Translations under genes and position numbers: made by a program
Shown here: one piece after another, positions 1 to 12,290 of the stretch
How positions within the stretch are numbered: the stretch's first letter is position 1
Layout of the letters: the number at the start of each line of letters is the position of its first letter
Source of the DNA: Mercurialis annua
Lineage: Eukaryota > Streptophyta > Magnoliopsida > Malpighiales > Euphorbiaceae
Length of the DNA stretch: 64,000 nt
NCBI RefSeq assembly: GCF_937616625.2
Contig: NC_065576.1
Location: forward strand, 18,440,001 to 18,504,000
Reading direction: 5' to 3'
Notes under the pieces: generated by a model
What the model was told of the DNA's origin: nothing
What the model saw: the letters and a program-made list of their open reading frames with translations, nothing else
Database searches by the model: none

Positions 1-3000
1 AACGTTTTAAACGTTTGGATTTGTTTTCGTAACATTTTAAAAGTTTGGCTTAAATGGCTAAAAAAGTAAAATGTTAGGATTTGTTTCATAACGTTTTAAA
101 CGTTTGAATTTGTTTCGTAACGTTTAATCGTTTTGCTTAAATCCCTAATAAGGTGAAACATTAGGATTTGTTTCGTAACATTTTAGACGTTTGGCTTAAA
201 TCTCTAAAAAGGTGAAACGTTAGGATTTGTTTCATAACGTTTTCAACGTTTGAATTAGTTTCGTAACGTTTTAAAAGTTTGGCTTAAATAGTTAAAAAGG
301 TTAAAAGTTTGGATTAATATTGTAATGTTTTAAACATTTGGCCTAAATCGCAAAAAATGGGATACATTTTAATTTGTTTCGTAACGTTTTAAATGTTTTG
401 ATTTGTTTCGCAACGTTTTAAACGTTTGGTGTAAATCGATAATAATGAGAAATGTTAAGATTTGTTTCGTAACGTTTTAAACGTACGTATTTGATTCGTA
501 ATGTTTTAAACATTTGGATTTGTTTCGTAACATTTTAAAAGTTTGGCTTAAATCTCTAAAACGGTGAAATGTTTGGATTTTTTTCGTAACGTTTTAAACA
601 TTTGGAATTGTTTCGTAACGTTTTAAACATTTGGCTTCAATAGTTAAGAAGGTGAAACGTTAGGATTTGTTTCGTAACGTTTTAAACGTTTGGATTTGTT
701 TTGTTACGTTTTAAATTTTTTTTATTAAATTGCTAAAATGGGAAAACGTTTGGATTTGTTTCGTAGCGTTTTGAACGTTTGGATTTGTTTCATAATGTTT
801 TCAACGTTTGGATTTGTTTTCGTTATGTATTTAAACGTTTGGATTTTTTAAGTAACTTTTTAAACGTTCAGATTTGTTTTGTAACGTTTTAAATGTTTTG
901 ATTTGTTTCGCAACGTTTTAAAGGTTTGATTTGTTTCGTAACGTTTTAAGCGTTTGGATTTATTTCTTAACGTTTTAAACGTTTGGTTTAAATCACTAAA
1001 AAGGTGAAACGCTAGGATATCTTTCGTAACATTTTAAACGTTTGGCTTAAATCGCTAAAAAGGGGAAACGATAGGATTTGTTGTTTTAAACTTTGGATTT
1101 GTTTCGTACGTTTTAACCTCTGTCTTAAATAGCTAAAAACGTCAAACATTAGGATTCGTTTCGTAATTTACACGTGTGGCTTAAATAGCTAAAAAGATTA
1201 AATTTTTGGATTTGTTTCGTAACATTTTACACGTTTGACTTAAATCGCAAAAAAAGTTAAATTTTATGATTTGTTTCGTAACGTTTTAAATGTTTTGTTT
1301 AAATCGCTAAAAAGGTGAAATGTTAGGATTTGATTCGTAACGTATTAAACATTTGGATTTGTTTTGTAACATTTTAAACGTTTGGCTTAAATAGCTAAAA
1401 AGGTGAAACGTTAGGATTAGTTTCATTACGTTTTAAACGTTTGGATTTGTTTCATAAAGTTTTAAACGTACGAATTTGATTCGTAATGTTTTAAACATTT
1501 GGATTTGTTTCGTAACATTTTAAAAGTTTGGCTTAAATCGCGAAAAAGGTGAAACGTTAGGATTTTTTTCGTAACGTTTTAAACATTTGGATTTGTTTCG
1601 TAACATTTTAAACATTTGGCTTCAATAGTTAAAAAGGTGAAACGTTAGGATTTGTTTCGTAACGTTTTAAACGTTTGGATGTGTTTCGCTACGTTTTAAA
1701 CGTTTTACTTAAATCGCTAAAAAGGGAAAAGGTTTGGATTTGTTTCGTAACGTTTTAAACGTTTGAATTTGTTTCATAAGGTTTTTGAATGTTTGGATTT
1801 GTTTCGTAACGTATTAAACGTGTGGATTTTTTAGTAACGTTTTAAACGTTCAGATTTGTTTCATAAAGTTTTAAGCGTTTTGATTTTTTTCGCACCATTT
1901 TAAACGTTTGCATTTATTTCGTAACGTTTTAAACGTTTGAATTTGTTTCTTAACGTTTTAAACGTTGGCTTAAATCGCTAAAAAGGTGAAATGTTAGGAT
2001 TTCTTTCGTAACGTTTTAAACGTTTGACTTAAATCGCTAAAAAGGGGAAACAATAGGATTTGTTTCGTAATATTTTAAACTTTGGATTTGTTTCGTACCA
2101 TTTTGACCGTTTGGCTTAAATAACTAAAAAGGTGAAACATTAGGATTTGTTTCGTAATTTATACGTCTGGCTTAAATATGTAAAAAGGTGAAATGTCTGG
2201 ATTTGTTTTATAACGTTTTAAACGTTTAAATTTGTTTCGTAACGTTTTAAACGTTTTGCTTAAATCGATGAAAAGGTGAAACGTTAGGATTTGTTTCGTA
2301 ACGTTTTAAACGTTTGGCTTAAATCGCTAAAAAGGTCAAACGTTAGGATTTGTTTCGAAACATTTTAAACGTTTGGATTAGTTTCGTAACGTTTTAAACG
2401 TTTGGATTAAATTGTTAAAAAGGTGAAACGTTTGGATTTGTTTCGTAATGCTTTAAACGTTTGGATTTGTTCTCGTAACGTTTTAAATGTTTGACTAAAA
2501 TTGCTTAAAAGGTGAAACATTAGGATTTTTTCCGTAACGTTTTAAACGTTTGGTTTAAATTGCTAATAAGGTGAAACGTTAGGATTTGTTTCGTAAACTT
2601 TTATACATTTGGATTTTTTTCGTAACGTTTTAACGTTTGGCTTAAATTGCTAAAAAGGTGAAACATTTTGATTTGTTTCGTAACGTTTTAAACATTTGGA
2701 TTTGTTTCGTAACGTTTTAAATGTTTGGCTTGTATCACGAAAAAGGTGAAATGATAGGATTTGTTTCGTAACATTTTAAACGTTTGCCTTGAATCGCTAA
2801 TATGGTGAAACGTTGGGATTTGTTTCTTAACGTTTTAAACATTTGGCTTAAATCGCTAAAAAGGTAAAACGTTTGGATTTGTTTCGTAATATTTTAAACA
2901 TTTGGAGTTCTTTCGTAACGTTTTAAACATTTGGATTTCTTAACTAACGTTTGAAACATTTAGATTTGTTTCGTAAGGTTTTATATGTTTGGATTTGTTA

Positions 3001-5552
3001 GGTAACGTTTTAAACATTTGGCTTAAATCGCTAAAAAGGTGAAACGTTAGGATTTGTTTCGTAACGTTTTAAACGTTTGGCTTAAATTGCTAAAAAGGTG
3101 AAACGTTATGATTTGTTTCGTTACATTTTCAACGTTTTGATTTGTTTCGTAAGGCTTTGATCATTTGTCTTAAATAGCTATAAAGGTGAAACTTTAAGAT
3201 TTGTTTCGTAACGTTTTAAACGTTTGGATTTGTTTCGTGACATTTTAAATCTTTGGCTTAAATCTCTAAAAAGGTGAAACCTTAGGATTTGTATCATAAC
3301 GTTTTAAACGTTAAGATTTGTTTTGTAGCGTTTTAAACGTTTGGATTTGTTAAGTAACATTTTAAACGTTTGGCTTACATCGCAAAAAAGGTTAAACGTT
3401 ATGATATGTTTCGTAACATGTTAAACGTTTGGATTAGTTTCGTAACAGATTAAAGGTTTGGCTTAATTCGTTAAAAACGTAAAACGTTTGGATTTGTTTC
3501 GTAACGTTTAAAACGTTTTGCTAAATCACTAAAAAGATGAAAAGTTAGGATTTTTTTCGTAATGTTTTAAATGTTTGGCTTAAATAGCTAAAAAGGTGAA
3601 ACGTTAGGATTTGTTTCGTAATATTCTAAACGTTCAGATTAGTTTCGAAACGTTTTAAAAGTTTGGCTTAAATAGCTAAAGAGATGAAAAGTTTGGATTT
3701 GTTTCATAACGTTTTAAACGTTTGGCTTAAATCACTGAAAAGGGGAAACATTTGGATTTGTTCGTAACATTTTAAACGTTTGGATTTGTTTCGTAACATT
3801 TTAACCTGTGGATTAAATCGCTGAAAAGGTGAAATGTTAGGATTTGTTTTGTAACGTTTTAAACGTTTGGATTAGTTTTGTAACGTTTTAAACATTTGGA
3901 TTAAATTGTTAAAAAGGTTAAAACTTTGGATTTATTTCGTAACGTTTAAAACGTTTGGCTTAAATCCCTAAAAAGGGGAAACATTTGGATATGTTTCGTA
4001 ATGTTTGAGTCGTTTGGATTTGTTTTGTAAGGTTCTAAAAGTTTGGATTTGTTTTCGCAATGTTTTAAACTTTTGGCTTAGATGGCTAAAAAGGTGAAAC
4101 GTTAGGATTTGTTTGGTAACATTTTAAATGTTCGGATTTGTTTCATTATGTTTTAATCGTTTAGCTTAAATCGCTAAAAAGGTGAAACGTTATGATTTGT
4201 TTCGTAACGTTTTAAACGTTTGGCTTAAATCTCTAAAAAGGTAAACGCTAGGATTTGTTTCCTAACGTTTTAAACGTTTGGCTTAAATAGCTAAAAAGGT
4301 TTAAAAGTTTAGAGTTGTTTCGTAACGTTTTATAAGTTTGGCTTAAATCGCTAAAAAAGGGGAAACATTTGGATTTATTTTGTAATATTTTAAACGTTTG
4401 GATTTGTTTCGTAACGTTTTGAACGTTTGGATTTGTTTAGTAATGTATTAAATGTTCAGATTTCATTCATAACGTTTTAAACATTTGGATTTGTTTCGTT
4501 CTGTTTTAAACGTTTGGATTTGGTTCGTAACGTTTTAAACGTTTGGCTTAAATCGCTAAAAAGGTGATACCTTAGGATTTTTTTCGTAAAGTTTTAAATA
4601 TTTAGCTTAAATCGCTAAAAATATGAAACGCTAGGATTTGTTTCGTTATATTTTGAACGTCTGGATTTGGTTTCGAAACATTTTAAACCTTTGGCTTAAA
4701 TAACCAAAAAGATGAAACATTAAGATTTTTATAGTAACATTTTAAACGTTTGGCTTAAATCGCTAAAAAGGTGCAATGTTAGGTTTTGTTTCATAACGTT
4801 TTAAACATTTGGATTAGTTAATGTTTTAAACGTTTGGCTTAAATAGCTAAAAAGATGAAAAATTTGGAGTTGTTTCGTAACGTTTTAAACTTTTGGCTTA
4901 AATCGCTAAAAAGGTGAAACGTTTCGATTTGTTTCGTAATGTATTAAACATTTGGATTTGTTTAGCAACGTTTTAAATGTTCGGATTTGTATTGTAACGT
5001 TTTAAACGTTCGGTTTTATTTCGTGACGTTTTAAACGTTTGGATTTATTTCGTAACGTTTTAACTTTTTTGGCTTAAATCGCTAAAAAGGTGAATTGTTA
5101 GGATTCGTTTCATAACGTTTTAAACATTTGACTTGAATTACTAAAAAGGTGAAATGTTAGGATTCGTTTCGTAACGTTTTAAACGTTTGGATTTGTTTCG
5201 CAATGTTTTAAACATTTGGCTTAAATAGCTAAAAAGGTGAAACGTTAAGATTTGTTTTGTAACTTTTAAACGTTTGGATTTGTTTCGTATAGTTTTAAAC
5301 GTTTGGCTTATATCTCGAAAAAGGGGAAACGTTAGGATTTTTATCGCTATGTTTTTAACGTTTGGATTTGTTTCCTAATGTTTTAAACGTTTGGATTTGT
5401 TACTTAAAAATTTAAACATTTGGCTTAAATCGATAAAAAGGTGAAACTTTGGGATTTGTTTCGTAACATTTTATATGTTTGGATTAGTTTCGTAACGTTT
5501 TAAACGTTTGGCTTGAATTGTTAAAAAGATGAAACGTTTGGATTTGTTTCGT
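1..5552 (-). repeat. Long higher-order duplication, copy A
   Basis: The sequence from base 1 reappears from base 5553 with the same order of variant monomers. Examples are the extra T in GTTTTCGTAAC, followed by GGCTTAAATGGCTAAAAA, and later the ACGTACGTATTTG variant. This copy is probably cut by the left window edge. It also holds an older internal duplication: the ACGTACG variant at 481 recurs at 1466 with matching flanks, an offset of 985 bp. Bases 4835-5552 have no partner in copy B because the retroelement interrupts that copy. Confidence 0.85.
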
Positions 5553-6634
5553 AACGTTTTAAACGTTTGGATTTGTTTTCGTAACATTTTAAACGTTTGG
5601 CTTAAATGGCTAAAAAGGTAAAATGTTAGGATTTGTTTCATAACGTTTTAAACGTTTGAATTTGTTTCGTAACGTTTTAATCGTTTTGCTTAAATCGCTA
5701 AAAAGATGAAACATTAGGATTTGTTTCGTAACATTTTAGACGTTTGGCTTAAATCTCTAAAAATGTGAAACGTTAGGATTTGTTTCATAACGTTTTCAAC
5801 GTTTGAATTAGTTTCATAACGTTTTAAAAGTTTGGCTTAAATATTTAAAAAGGTTAAAAGTTTGGATTTGTTTTGTAATGATTTAAACATTTGGCCTAAA
5901 TCGCTAAAAATGGGAAACATTTGGATTTGTTTCGTAACGTTTTAAATGTTTTGATTTGTTTCGCAACGTTTTAAACGTTTGGTGTAAATCGATAATAAGG
6001 AGAAATGTTAAGATTTGTTTCGTAACGTTTTAAACGTACGTATTTGGTTCGTAATGTTTTAAACATTTGGATTTGTTTCGTAACATTTTAAAAGTTTGGC
6101 TTAAACCGCTAAAAAGGTGAAACGTTAGGATTTTTTTCGTAACGTTTTAAACATTTTGATTTGTTTCGTAACATTCTAAACATTTGGCTTCAATAGTTAA
6201 AAAGGTGAAACGTTAGGATTTGTTTCGTAACGTTTTAAACGTTTGGATGTGTTTCGCTACGTTTTAAACGTTTAACTTAAATCGCTAACTTTTTAAACGT
6301 TTTGCTTAAATCGATGAAAAGGTGAAACATTAGGATTTGTTTCGTAACGTTTTAAACGTTTGGCTTAAATCGCTAAAAAGGTGAAACGTTAGGATTTGTT
6401 TCGAAACATTTTAAACGTTTGGATTAGTTTCGTAACGTTTTAAACGTTTGGATTGAATTGTTAAAAAGTTGAAACGTTTGGATTTGTTTCGTAATGTTTT
6501 AAACGTTTGGATTTGTTCTCGTAACGTTTTAAACGTTTGGCTAAAATTGCTTAAAAGGGGAAACGTTAGGATTTTTTCCGTAACGTTTTAAACGTTTGGC
6601 TTAAATTGCTAATAAGGTGAAACGTTTGGATTTG

Positions 6635-6643
6635 TTTCGTAAA
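6635..6643. repeat. Target-site duplication of MITE-1, left
   Basis: TTTCGTAAA, identical to 6978-6986. It is present once at the unoccupied duplicate locus, 2589-2597. Confidence 0.92.
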
Positions 6644-6977
6644 GGCTTAACCCATATAGAGTCCTTGTACTTTACATATTTTTTTCCGTAGATCCTTATA
6701 CTTCATTTTTGTATTATTTGGTCCCTCTACTTACCTATTTTTGATTTTCAGGTCCTTTATGAGTTTTTTCCGGTCATTTTGTGTGGCTGGAGGAAACAAA
6801 AATTGTAAGTAGAGGGACTGGAGAAAACAAAAATTATAAGTAGAGGGACTGGAAAAAACTCACAAAGGACTTGAAAGTTAAAAATAGATAAGTAGAGGGA
6901 CCAGATAATACAAAAATGAAGTATAAGGACTTACAGAAAAAAAAGTGTAAAATACAGGGACCTCTATGAGTTTGGCC
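6644..6977. mobile_element. Mutator-like MITE with long inverted repeats (MITE-1)
   Basis: A 334-bp non-satellite insert that folds on itself. The left end GGCTTAACCCATATAGAGTC pairs with the reverse complement of the right end (GGCCAAACTCATAGAGGTCC), and the similarity extends about 140 bp inward on each side. The middle contains a 31-bp direct repeat (AAACAAAAATT at 6794 and again at 6825, each followed by AAGTAGAGGGACTGG). The insert is flanked by a perfect 9-bp direct repeat, TTTCGTAAA, at 6635-6643 and 6978-6986. The duplicated partner locus at 2589-2597 carries a single TTTCGTAAA and no insert, so it is a true empty site. The 9-bp duplication with long terminal inverted repeats is typical of Mutator-like non-autonomous elements. 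It has no coding capacity. Confidence 0.9.
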
Positions 6978-6986
6978 TTTCGTAAA
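6978..6986. repeat. Target-site duplication of MITE-1, right
   Basis: TTTCGTAAA, the right-hand partner of 6635-6643. The satellite resumes directly after it. Confidence 0.92.
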
Positions 6987-9791
6987 CTTTTATACATTTG
7001 GATTTGTTTCGTAACGTTTTAAACGTTTGGCTTAAATTGCTAAAAAGGTGAAATATTTTGATTTGTTTCGTAATGTTTTAAACGTTTGGATTTGTTTCGT
7101 AACGTTTTAAATGTTTGGCTTGTATCGCGAAAAAGGTGAAATGAGAGGATTTGCTTCGTAACGTTTTAAACGTTTGCCTTGAATCGCTAATATGGTGAAA
7201 CGTTGGGATTTGTTTCTTAACGTTTTAAACATTTGGCTTAAATCGCTAAAAAGGTGAAACGTTTGGATTTGTTTTGTAACGTTTTGAACATTTGGATTTC
7301 TTAACTAACATTTGAAACATTCGGATTTGTTTCGTAAGGTTTTAAATGTTTGGATTTGTTAGGTAACGTTTTAAACGTTTGGCTTAAATCGCTAAAAAGG
7401 TGAAGCGTTAGGATTTGTTTCGTAACGTTTTAAACGTTTGGCTTAAATTGCTAAAAAGGTGAAACGTTATGATTTGTTTCGTAAATTTTCAACGTTTGGA
7501 TTTGTTTCGTAAGGCTTTGATCATTTGGCTTAAATAGCTAAAAAGGTGAAACTTTAAGATTAGTTTCGTAACGTTTTAAACGTTTGGATTTGTTTCGTGA
7601 CGTTTTAAATGTTTGGCTTAAATCTCTAAAAAGGTGAAACCATAGGATTTGTATCATACCGTTTTAAACGTTAAGATTTGTTTCGTAGCGTTTTAAACGT
7701 TTGGATTTGTTACATAATATTTTAAACGTTTGGCTTACATCGCTAAAAAGGTTAAACGTTATGATTTGTTTCGTAACATGTTAAACGTTTGGATTAGTTT
7801 CGTAACACATTAAAGGTTTGGCATAAATCGTTAAAAGGGTAAAACGTTTGGATTTGTTTCGTAACGTTTAAAACGTTTTGCTTAAATCACTAAAAAGATG
7901 AAAAGATAGGATTTTTTTCGTAACGTTTTAAATGTTTGGCTTAAATAGCTAAGAAGGTGAAACGTTAGGATTTGTTTCGTAACATTCTAAACGATCGGAT
8001 TAGTTTCCAAACGTTTTAAAAGTTTGGCTTAAATAACTAAAGAGGTGGAAAGTTTGGATTTGTTTCATAACGTTTTAAACGTTTGGCTTAAATCGCTGAA
8101 AAGGGGAAACATTTGGATTTGTTTGTAACGTTTTAAATGTTTGGATTTGTTTCGTAACATTTTAAACGTGTGGATTAAATCGCTGAAAAGGTGAAATGTT
8201 AGGATTTGTTTTGTAACGTTTTAAACGTTTGGATTAGTTTCGTAACGTTTTAAACGTTTGGCTTAAATTGTTAAAAAGGTTAAAAGTTTGGATTTATTTC
8301 GTAACGTTTTAAACTTTTGGTTTAAATCCCTAAAAAGGGGAAACAGTTGGATATGTTTCGTAACGTTATAGTCGTTTGGATTTGTTTCGTAAGGTTCTAA
8401 ACGTTTGGATTTGTTTTCGCAAGGTTTTAAGCTTTTGGCTTAGATGGCTAAAAAGGTGAAACGTTAGGATTTGTTTTGCAACGTTTTAAATGTTTGGATT
8501 TGTTTCATTACGTTTTAATCATTTTGCTTAAATCGCTAAAAAGGTGAAACGTTAGGATTTGTTTCGTAACGTTTTAAACGTTTGGTTTAAATCTCTAAAA
8601 AGGTAAAACGCTAGGATTTGTTTCCTGATGTTTTAAACGTTTTGCTTAAATAGCTAAAAAGGTTTAAAAGTTTAGAGTTGTTTCGTAACGTTTTATACGT
8701 TTGGCTTAAATCGCTAAAAAGGGGGAAACATTTGGATTTATTTTGTAACGTTTTAAACGTTTGGATTTGTTTCGTAATGTTTTGAACGTTTGGATTTGTT
8801 TAGTAATATTTTAAATGTTCAGATTTGTTTCATAACGTTTTAGACATTTGGATTTGTTTCGTTCTGTTTTAAACGTTTGGATTTGGTTCGTAACGTTTTA
8901 AACGTTTGGCTTAAATTAAAAAGGTGAAACGTTAGGATTTTTTTCGTAATGTTTTAAACGTTTTGCTTAAATCGCTAAAAATATGAAACGCTAGGATTTG
9001 TTTCATTATATTTTAAACGTCTGGATTTGGTTTCGAAACATTTTAAACGTTTGGCTTAAATAATCAAAAAGATGAAACATTAAGATTTTTATAGTAACAT
9101 TTTAAACATTTGGCTTAAATCGCTAAAAAGGTGCAATGTTAGGATTTGTTTCATAACGTTTTATATATTTGGATTAGTTAATGTTTTAAACGTGTCACGA
9201 CCCATTTTCATGAATCGTGACCGGCGCTAGGGCATGGGTAATGTAGTACCAACACCCGTAGCTAGCCTTCCTTATAACATACAATTTAATTAAACCTGTA
9301 GAAAACCAATGCTCGGGGGCAACCGAGACTTCAGCCTAATTCTACCAGTTATAATATTCAACAATTATATAACATACTTATCCAATTCTGAGTCTAAAAA
9401 ATGGGCATAACATAAATAATCCGGAATAATTATATAACATACTAGAGCAATATAACTAGTCGGACCTATCCGACAAACAACTGTAATAATACTATAAACA
9501 TCTACTCAACTACTGCGGTCTAAGAATAAAATAGTTTGATAGTTCTACTAAAATAAATGGAACCTCCGAGGAAAAGTAAATGCGGAGATCACCAGACTCT
9601 CTCAGATCATAACCCTGGGAAAAATTGGGAAAGCAACGGGGTCAGATATACTGAGATGAGTTTATACCACTATTTACATTTATCAAGTGAAAAACCTATA
9701 AAACCGTTTAAAACATTTAATAACGATATTACGAATAATAGTTGGAACTCTAATCCACAATTCTAAATAATAAACATAATCCAATAGGCCT

Positions 9792-9918
9792 GGTCCCGAG
9801 AGCTGAGCTACATCGAGTTACCATTGCCCACACTTTTACCATATCCAGAGTCCCGAGAGCTGTGCTACACCGAGTTACTCTATTTGGTCCCGAGAGCTAT
9901 TCTCACACCGAGTTACCA
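9792..9918 (-). repeat. Three short direct repeats inside the LTR
   Basis: The block GTCCCGAGAGCT followed after a few bases by CACCGAGTTAC (or CATCGAGTTAC) occurs three times, starting near 9793, 9850 and 9887. The spacings are about 57 and 37 bp, and the spacer sequences between them are unrelated. It lies in the downstream (R-U5) part of the LTR and is absent from the truncated LTR copies at 19651 and 28018. Its function is unknown. Confidence 0.75.
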
Positions 9919-11053
9919 CATTTCCATATATACCTTACCCAGATCATTACCGGTGCGCACGCAGTCCTAATGATGCCCATTAGGTAGCATGTTCCAACTA
10001 AGAGCCATAATATAAAAACAGTTCGCAATATACGTACGGTATATATATTTAATATTAAAATAACAATTTACTTAGTAAAGCGGTAAATAGTAAGTACAAA
10101 CTCACTGCTTGCTAATCCACGTGATAACCTGGCAAGCAAACTAATCCTGATTCGTCTCCGAAGCGCGAACAATCGACGAGTCTAGACAATATAAATCAGA
10201 ATTAAAACATGTCCTAACTCGAAAGAGTACTAGACAACACATATGACTAGCACAAACATCAACGAGCCAAGACAAAGCAAACACACTTACTTAATCCATA
10301 GCCAAAGCATAAACAAAAGTAGAGTAATCATACATACTGAACATAACCGAAGTCATACGATATTTAAGTCAAATTGAGTTCCCACTTTGAAAACATAATC
10401 CGGAGATCATTTCAATAACTTAGTTAAAATCATAAAACTAAGTTTAAACCAAAGTGGTGAGCTAGCCGAGTTATCACAACTGCCAAGCCTATACTCGCAA
10501 ATTGGGCGACCCAAGTCTAACCCAAACCAAACATCCAACCAAAGTAAAAAAATTCGTTTAAAGTCCAGAATCATTTAAATATACCAAAGTCTCAATTTAT
10601 AAAACAAGGGAACTCAAATCAAACATTAAAATCCAAGTACAGCATCATGATTATAAAGTGTTCGATAAAAGTCCCCAAAGGATAAACACAACCAAATAAG
10701 TCAAAAGTCAATATACAGCAGCCCTAGCATGCTTAATAATCATATTTGATATAAGACATGTCATATCAAAACATTTGGTATCAATCAAGCAAACCTTTCA
10801 TAAATTAAGCCAATTAAGCATTCATACCACCTAGCTCAAGACAAGACCAATAGTGAAAGTCAAACCAAAACACCTTAGATCAGATTATGAACTTTCTTTA
10901 ACATATAATATAAATTCAAATCACCAACACGTACCAAAAACAAATAAGATACTAACTCGAAAATTCATTTAAATCAGTAGTATATCCCATAAGTACATAC
11001 AAAACAACTTAAGATCAGTTTTAAAACAAGCCAAAAACACTTAAACAATAATA

Positions 11054-11062
11054 TTGACAATA
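11054..11062. repeat. Target-site duplication of MITE-2, left
   Basis: TTGACAATA, identical to 11456-11464 on the other side of the hairpin element. Confidence 0.9.
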
Positions 11063-11455
11063 GGCCTAATTACTTAAAAAACCCCCACCTTGAAATAATT
11101 TTTCGTTTATACCCTGACCTAGGAAAAAGTTCATTTGTACCCTTTTTTGATTTTTCGTTTTCAATTGTACCCCAAAAATTTATTTTTTGATAATTTAATT
11201 AATTATAGGATGAAAATATTAAAAATAATTAAATAGAAGGGTTATATCATCTTTTTTCTATTTGAAAAAAATACAAATAAGTTAAAAAATGAAGGATTAT
11301 TTTAAGCTTTTTCTAGATAAAAAAAAGTTCAATTTAGTGCTTTAGGGTAGAGTTGAAAACAAAAAATCAAAAAAAGGGTACAAATGAACTTTTTCCTAGG
11401 TCAAGGTATAAACGAAAAAATATTACAAGATGGAGGTTTTTTAAGTAATTAAGCC
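11063..11455. mobile_element. Mutator-like MITE nested in the LTR (MITE-2)
   Basis: A 393-bp hairpin element. The left end GGCCTAATTACTTAAAAAAC matches the reverse complement of the right end (GGCTTAATTACTTAAAAAAC), and near-identity continues for about 110 bp per arm. The centre is very A+T-rich. A perfect 9-bp target duplication, TTGACAATA, flanks it at 11054-11062 and 11456-11464. It is unrelated in sequence to MITE-1. The 8367-bp tandem unit begins inside its right half (11284), so only its right part was copied to 19651-19822 and 28018-28189; the insertion therefore came before the tandem duplication. It has no coding capacity. Confidence 0.9.
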
Positions 11456-11464
11456 TTGACAATA
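11456..11464. repeat. Target-site duplication of MITE-2, right
   Basis: TTGACAATA, partner of 11054-11062. The LTR sequence continues after it. Confidence 0.9.
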
Positions 11465-12281
11465 TTGTCAAAAATTGCCTAAACAAGCCAACTGAAGCAA
11501 ATAAGAATTTTCTGAATCAAATCAGGTTGCTACTAATCTAAAACCTTTAAAACACCACTTAAAACATATTAGATCAGTAAAGCATTTCAAACCCGTTTTG
11601 TATTCGTAGCGTTCAACTTCCTTAAAATTGCCATTTTCGCAAACCGTGGAGATTTTACAACCCAATTCCATTTTAATTATTATTTTCAATCAAAGATCTT
11701 TAGATCAGTAGCTATTGATATAAAAACACCCAACAACTCAAATAACTCAAATTCAATACTTGAACAAATCGTTAATCGAATCAAATTTGTACAAGTCTAG
11801 ATTTCGGCAAATCGTTGATTAATTACACCAAATTGTTCTTAATTCATTTAGGATCAGATTATATTCATGAATAACTTTATAATACTTAATATACTCAGAT
11901 TATACAACACCAACTAACAATCAATTGAATCCAATCATTTACAACCCTAAATCACATGTTTCTACGCATCAAACGTAACAAGTGAATCCTAAATCAAAAG
12001 GAAATGGATAAGATACCTAAGATTGATGTATGAACTGATGTATGATGAAAATAGATCAAGAATAAAGGTCTGGACTAAAACTAAGTGAAGCCACCAACAC
12101 ACCACCGATGAACGCGACGAAGAACGCACTTAAATCTTGCGAGAGCAACGTAAAATCACACACTTAGCGTAATGAAATGAACCCGAACGTTTTGGAATAA
12201 AGAAATATAGGTCTATAAGTGTAATAGATTGTTTTTAGGTTTTAGGGTTCGAAAAGAGGCTGATCACATTAGTTAGAGGGT

Positions 12282-12290
12282 CTATTTATA
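12282..12290 (-). promoter_or_regulatory. LTR promoter TATA box with upstream GCCCA motifs and a telo-box
   Basis: TATAAATAG on the minus strand, about 470 bp into the LTR. This is a reasonable length for U3 and a textbook plant TATA box. Upstream on that strand, within 40 bp, are three AAGCCCA/TGGGCTT motifs in both orientations (12299-12305, 12310-12316, 12323-12329), resembling site II/GCCCA promoter elements. Downstream, 12249-12242 reads AACCCTAA, a telo-box core, near the expected start of transcription. The direction is that of the retroelement RNA, toward lower coordinates. The motif match is clear; activity is inferred. Confidence 0.6.

Larger units (their letters stand above)
1..9192 (-). 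repeat. Satellite array, subfamily I (59-bp monomer plus 29-bp half units)
   Basis: This is continuous tandem satellite, broken only by a MITE. Reading the plus strand, a full monomer runs GGCTTAAATCGCTAAAAAGG, then TGAAACGTTAGGATTTG, then TTTCGTAACGTTTTAAACGTTT, about 59 bp. Its second half (GGATTTGTTTCGTAACG, then TTTTAAACGTTT, 29 bp) is often repeated once or twice on its own, giving 88-bp and longer units. Two traits separate it from the arrays to the right: GTTTTAAACG where they have GTTTGTAAACG, and frequent GTTAGG where they have GTTTGG. Single-base indels are common and no reading frame stays open. The orientation is opposite to 13264-61646. I see no gene here. Confidence 0.95.
5553..9192 (-). 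repeat. Long higher-order duplication, copy B (deleted and interrupted)
   Basis: This copy matches copy A at an offset of 5552 up to about 6290. It then jumps about 0.5 kb, from the equivalent of 1720 to that of about 2238, at an abnormal junction reading ATCGCTAACTTTTTAAACG. The offset becomes 4046 up to the MITE and about 4360 beyond it, including a further small deletion near 7300. It stops at 9192, where the retroelement LTR begins; the partner sequence in copy A continues as ordinary satellite at 4833. Confidence 0.85.

Noticed and set aside
9557..9766. 69-codon plus-strand frame inside the LTR
   Set aside because: It lies antisense to the retroelement, within the LTR, has no recognisable domain and is bounded by non-coding LTR sequence. 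It is most likely chance, although LTR blocks of this kind are often conserved among plant elements.
12230..12250. Interstitial telomere repeat (TTTTAGGTTTTAGGG)
   Set aside because: There is only one good TTTAGGG-like unit, placed next to a TATA box. It is better read as a telo-box promoter motif.
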